Positions 60,957 through 64,000 of a stretch of 64,000 nt of DNA are shown here, piece by piece (the first letter of the stretch is position 1; every line of letters starts with the position of its first letter). Both the position numbers and the translations under genes were made by a program. The stretch is taken from the NCBI GenBank assembly GCA_015655015.1, contig JAATFV010000026.1:30814-94813 (forward strand). Reading direction: 5' to 3'. The DNA is from Chitinophagales bacterium. GTDB taxonomy: Bacteria; Bacteroidota; Bacteroidia; Chitinophagales; Chitinophagaceae. The notes under the pieces were generated by a model that was not told where the DNA came from, did not search any database, and saw nothing but the letters and a program-made list of their open reading frames with translations.

Positions 60957-62318
60957 ATGAAATCATTCGTTGCATTCACGGGGATGTTATTCGTTACCTT
61001 CTTCCTGCTGATCGGAGCAGGTTGTAAAAAGGATCATAATTCAGCGCCAGCCAATAAGACGCCTGGTCTCCAGCTTGTCACCGATAATTTAATTTCTCCG
61101 GTGGCGCTCGCAGAGCCGCCTGACGACACCCATCGTTTATTTATCGTAGACGAGCTGGGAAAGATCTGGATCATCGGGGCCGATGGAAAGAAATTAGCTG
61201 CTCCCTTTATAGACATGGCCAGTAAGATGGTCACTCTCAGCCCCGGTTATGACGAACGGGGGTTGCTGGGATTAGCTTTCCACCCGCAATATAAAACGAA
61301 TGGAAAGTTCTACCTGTTCTATACGGCTCCTCCCCGTCCCGGCATTCCGGTACCCGGAGCACCCGGAGCGACCTGGAACAGTCTTACCACGATCTCTGAA
61401 TTTAAAGTCTCTGCGACGGATCCCAACCAGGCGGATATAAATTCGGAAAGAATCCTTATCCGGGACGATCATCCTTATTTGAATCATAACGGCGGTACGT
61501 TGGCCTTTGGCCCTGACGGATTCCTTTATATTTCCATTGGCGACGGTGGAAATGCCGATGATGTCGGCAACGGACATGTTCCTGACTGGTATGCCGTGAA
61601 TGCGGGCGGAAACGGGCAGGATATTTACGCCAACCTGATGGGCAATATCCTGAGAATAGATGTTAACGGTGGAGCTCCGTATAATATACCCGCCGATAAT
61701 CCTTTTGCCGGCACCGCTGCCAGGCCGGAGATCTATGCGTATGGTTTCAGAAATCCTTTCCGTTTTTCTTTTGACATGGGCGGGAGCCATCAATTGCTGC
61801 TCGGAGATGAAGGGCAATCTTTGTATGAAGAAATAGATGTGGTCACCAATGGGGGGAATTATGGATGGAATGTAAAAGAAGGCACGCATTGTTTTGACAC
61901 AGATAATGATCTTTTAGAACGTTCCTCCTGTCCAATGACAGACTCAGCCGGCAAACCGCTGATCGATCCGGTGATCGAGCTGGTGAATGCCGCTAATCCC
62001 AAAGGCGGCGGGGTAGGAATTGCTATTATCGGCGGATTCGTATACCGGGGAAGCGCTTTGCCCGCCTTGCAGGGTAAATATATCTTCGGGATGCTGTCCA
62101 GGGATGGAAAAGCTACCGGTATCGTATTCTCCGCTGATATGGCGGGCAGCGGCATGTGGGCTAACAGTCCACTTAATTTTTCCGGTTATCCTACTGACCT
62201 GGGGCAATATCTGAAAAGCTTCGGGCAGGATCAGAGCGGAGAGATGTATTTACTCACCTCCGGGCAGGAAGGGCCACAGGGAACCAGCGGAAAGGTATAT
62301 AAAATAGTGGCGCAATAA
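60957..62318 (+). CDS. PQQ-dependent sugar dehydrogenase (GSDH) lipoprotein
   Basis: A 453-residue protein from the ATG at 60957, starting MKSFVAFTGMLFVTFFLLIGAGC, a lipoprotein signal; the frame to 60870 is not credible. The glucose/sorbosone dehydrogenase beta-propeller is clear: NLISPVALAEPPDDTHRLFIVDELGKIW, DERGLLGLAFHPQYKTNGKFYLFYT, LIRDDHPYLNHNGGTLAFGPDGFLYISIGDGG, YAYGFRNPFRFSFD. It oxidises aldose sugars using PQQ and calcium. The enzyme would need PQQ supplied from outside or by genes elsewhere. Upstream, 264 bp contain short CTTCGCAAG repeats. Confidence 0.92.
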   Translation: MKSFVAFTGMLFVTFFLLIGAGCKKDHNSAPANKTPGLQLVTDNLISPVALAEPPDDTHRLFIVDELGKIWIIGADGKKLAAPFIDMASKMVTLSPGYDERGLLGLAFHPQYKTNGKFYLFYTAPPRPGIPVPGAPGATWNSLTTISEFKVSATDPNQADINSERILIRDDHPYLNHNGGTLAFGPDGFLYISIGDGGNADDVGNGHVPDWYAVNAGGNGQDIYANLMGNILRIDVNGGAPYNIPADNPFAGTAARPEIYAYGFRNPFRFSFDMGGSHQLLLGDEGQSLYEEIDVVTNGGNYGWNVKEGTHCFDTDNDLLERSSCPMTDSAGKPLIDPVIELVNAANPKGGGVGIAIIGGFVYRGSALPALQGKYIFGMLSRDGKATGIVFSADMAGSGMWANSPLNFSGYPTDLGQYLKSFGQDQSGEMYLLTSGQEGPQGTSGKVYKIVAQ

Positions 62319-62421
62319 GATTATTCGATTGATCTTGATAATTGTTCGATTGATATATAGTCTATTATGAGTGGAAGGTCATAGATTAATCGAAATATCG
62401 AAGTTTATCGATTAATAGTAT

Positions 62422-62429
62422 TATCTTTG
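62422..62429 (+). promoter_or_regulatory. -7 box near the Bcr/CflA start with flanking inverted motifs
   Basis: TATCTTTG matches TAnnTTTG and ends 7 nt before the ATG at 62437. Upstream (62320-62415) there are TTCGATTGAT twice in direct order and ATTAATCGA / ATCGATTAAT in inverted order, which look like operator half-sites. Confidence 0.5.
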
Positions 62430-62436
62430 TGCTCTT

Positions 62437-63672
62437 ATGAAGAGAATACAAGAAAAAAACAGGGCGATCGTGACGGTGTTGTCCTTCGCCCTGATCCCCT
62501 TGACGGGATTTGCCACGGATGTCTATCTGCCATCGCTGCCATCCATGACCAGCGACCTGCATGTAAGCAGCGCCGCGATCCAGGCTTCCCTGCTGATCTT
62601 CCTGGTGAGCGCGGGTATCAGCCAGCTTTTTGTGGGAAGCCTGCTGGACAGCTTTGGGCGTTACCGCCTGAGCACGGCCGCCCTGCTGATTTTCTCCCTG
62701 GCCAGCTTTGCTATTGCCCTTACCCATAATATATATATGGTCTATCTCATGCGGGCAGTGCACGGGATAACGGTGGCAACGATTGTCGTAGCCAAAAGGG
62801 CCTATTTCCTGGATACCTTTAAAGGGGAGAAATTGAAGCATTACACCAGCCTCTTTTCCATCATATGGGCCACAGCGCCCATCATCGCGCCATTCATCGG
62901 CGGTTATCTGCAGCAGTCTTTCGGATGGCAGGCTAATTTTTATTTCCTGGGCGGTCTTACCCTTGTCATATTGGTCCTGGATCTCCTGTTCGGCGGAGAG
63001 TCCTTATCTGAATTCCAGCCATTCCATATAAAGACCATTACCGGGGTATATGGCTCCATGATCAAAACGACTGATTTCAGCCTGGGGCTGGTGATGATCG
63101 CGTTAAGCTATAGCATGCTGATGGTATTCGGCATGACGAGCCCCTTTATCATCGAACATGTCTATCATCATTCTCCGGTGGTGACCGGCTATAGTGCGCT
63201 GTTGTCCGGGGTGGCGCTCATGCTCGGCGGGGTGATCTCCAAGTCCATCCTGTCAAAACCGCTGGAGGCGAAGATACCGGTAGCGATCGGCCTGCAGTTT
63301 ATTTTCGTCATCGCGATGCTCGCAGTATCTCATTTCTATGCCTCCAATATCTATACCTTGCTGGCATTTGTCATGCTGCTGAATATTACTGCCGGTTTTA
63401 TATTCAATAATTTATTTTCGTATAGCCTGGGGCGTTTCTCCAAAAATGGAGGCATTGTCAGCGGATTAACCGGAGGCAGCCTGTTCGTCCTTACTTCGTT
63501 TTTAAGCTATGGGGTGGTAAATACCCTGGCCATTAAAAACCAGGAGCTGCTGGGACTGGCCTACCTGGTATTTATACTGCTGAATGTAGTGGTTTTCACC
63601 TTGTTCCAGAAAGCCAGGTATGGGGTTGAAAGCAAGAAAAGCCTCTTGCCTGAGGCGGAAGCTGCAGCATAG
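62437..63672 (+). CDS. Bcr/CflA-family multidrug MFS transporter
   Basis: A 411-residue inner-membrane protein with 12 TM segments. The N-terminal motif PLTGFATDVYLPSLPSMTSDLHVSSAAIQASLLIFLVSAGISQLFVGSLLDSFGRY is typical of the Bcr/CflA group, which exports drugs such as bicyclomycin or sulfonamides. The A motif is GSLLDSFGRYRLS. No regulator gene is adjacent, but the repeats at 62320-62415 suggest one binds there. The stop codon overlaps the first unit of a 25-bp repeat. Confidence 0.92.
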   Translation: MKRIQEKNRAIVTVLSFALIPLTGFATDVYLPSLPSMTSDLHVSSAAIQASLLIFLVSAGISQLFVGSLLDSFGRYRLSTAALLIFSLASFAIALTHNIYMVYLMRAVHGITVATIVVAKRAYFLDTFKGEKLKHYTSLFSIIWATAPIIAPFIGGYLQQSFGWQANFYFLGGLTLVILVLDLLFGGESLSEFQPFHIKTITGVYGSMIKTTDFSLGLVMIALSYSMLMVFGMTSPFIIEHVYHHSPVVTGYSALLSGVALMLGGVISKSILSKPLEAKIPVAIGLQFIFVIAMLAVSHFYASNIYTLLAFVMLLNITAGFIFNNLFSYSLGRFSKNGGIVSGLTGGSLFVLTSFLSYGVVNTLAIKNQELLGLAYLVFILLNVVVFTLFQKARYGVESKKSLLPEAEAAA

Positions 63673-63718
63673 GAGAGGCTGCTATCTACCAGGATAGGAG
63701 AGGCTGCTATCTACCAGG
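63669..63718 (+). repeat. Two exact 25-bp repeats starting at a stop codon
   Basis: Units 63669-63693 and 63694-63718 are identical; a partial third copy follows from 63719, which carries the imperfect hairpin GATAGG...CCTATC (63726-63739). The first unit begins two bases before the TAG of the MFS gene. Confidence 0.9.
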
Positions 63719-63861
63719 ATAGAAGGATAGGCTCCTATCTGGTGGAAAAGGATTCTATGATATCATAATTACTTAATAAATTATTAATCATAAGATAAAA
63801 CGGTCTTCGCTGGAATATTAAACCATAGGCTTTCTTTTGCGTTCACTCAAACTCCTCAAAA

Positions 63862-64000
63862 ATGAACGTAAAATTTCTAAACCTTAGAATTTCTATCGCT
63901 GCAGGTGTGGTCGTTGCAGCCATGGGAATCAGTATGATGCCCCGGACCAATAATATTCCGGCAGACCTGTCCAATGCTTACCAGGATGACAAAGAAGTCA
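63862..64000 (+). CDS. Partial gene cut by window end: exported protein
   Basis: The frame from the ATG at 63862 runs open to the window end (46 codons): MNVKFLNLRISIAAGVVVAAMGIS, a signal peptide or membrane segment, then MMPRTNNIPADLSNAYQDDKEV. The product continues beyond the window and its function cannot be told from this part. It lies 189 bp after the MFS gene. Confidence 0.6.
   Translation, partial: MNVKFLNLRISIAAGVVVAAMGISMMPRTNNIPADLSNAYQDDKEV

Overview
The window looks like a chromosomal segment of a Bacteroidetes (Bacteroidota) bacterium, most likely Chitinophagaceae or a close relative. The support is: an ECF sigma / FecR / SusC (with STN domain) / SusD locus; a secreted NHL protein ending in a gliding-motility (type IX secretion, type B) C-terminal domain; an HU-CCDC81-type membrane protein; the futalosine-pathway enzyme MqnE; and promoters of the Bacteroidetes type. 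An exact TAnnTTTG (-7) box lies within about 60 nt of 13 start codons. Six fixed bases occur by chance about once per 4096 positions, so fewer than one such hit would be expected for about 50 genes. No rRNA, tRNA, CRISPR array, insertion sequence or prophage was seen.

Layout. 0.2-8.1 kb: SNF2 helicase, a small coiled-coil membrane protein, dnaE, thioredoxin. 8.2-15.5 kb: a secreted tail-specific protease paired with a helical surface protein, an SDR, a DinB-like protein, a nucleoside MFS transporter and mqnE. 15.5-21.6 kb: a large FtsX-type ABC permease, sdaA, an AT-rich islet with a tiny Cys-rich protein and an XRE-like regulator, an FKBP lipoprotein and a two-TM protein. 21.7-26.2 kb: HU/SPOR-like protein, DUF985 cupin, free-methionine sulfoxide reductase, polysaccharide deacetylase lipoprotein, GH1 glycosidase. 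26.3-31.0 kb: a minus-strand tRNA-maturation cluster (sua5, GT9, cca, a pRiA4b-type protein, miaA). 31.3-34.7 kb: dapD overlapping an EamA transporter, both carrying Gly-rich tandem-repeat insertions, then a divergent NmrA/HxlR pair. 34.9-43.9 kb: ECF sigma - FecR - SusC - SusD - a TlpA/beta-propeller fusion. 44.4-50.6 kb: SF1 helicase, phosphoglucomutase, a mini-lipoprotein and the NHL type IX cargo. 50.6-58.1 kb: a decayed aldo/keto reductase, AraC regulators, DUF1398, two sigma54 activators and an epoxide-hydrolase-like secreted enzyme. 58.2-64 kb: a second deacetylase, two secreted/lipoprotein unknowns, a PQQ-type sugar dehydrogenase, a Bcr/CflA transporter and one gene cut by the window end.

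Two themes deserve attention. (1) A candidate sigma54 control unit: a sigma54 activator gene (minus strand, start 55983) faces an AraC gene (start 56170). Between them are a near-consensus -24/-12 element (56128-56143) and two direct repeats 30 bp apart (56032-56074) that could be the enhancer. (2) Pervasive short tandem duplications with 18-44 bp units, both in frame inside genes (coiled-coil protein, DapD, EamA, the TlpA-fusion signal peptide, both sigma54 activators, NHL protein) and between genes. This suggests a genome in which slippage-type duplications are frequent and tolerated. No complete, clearly novel defence or mobile system was recognised.
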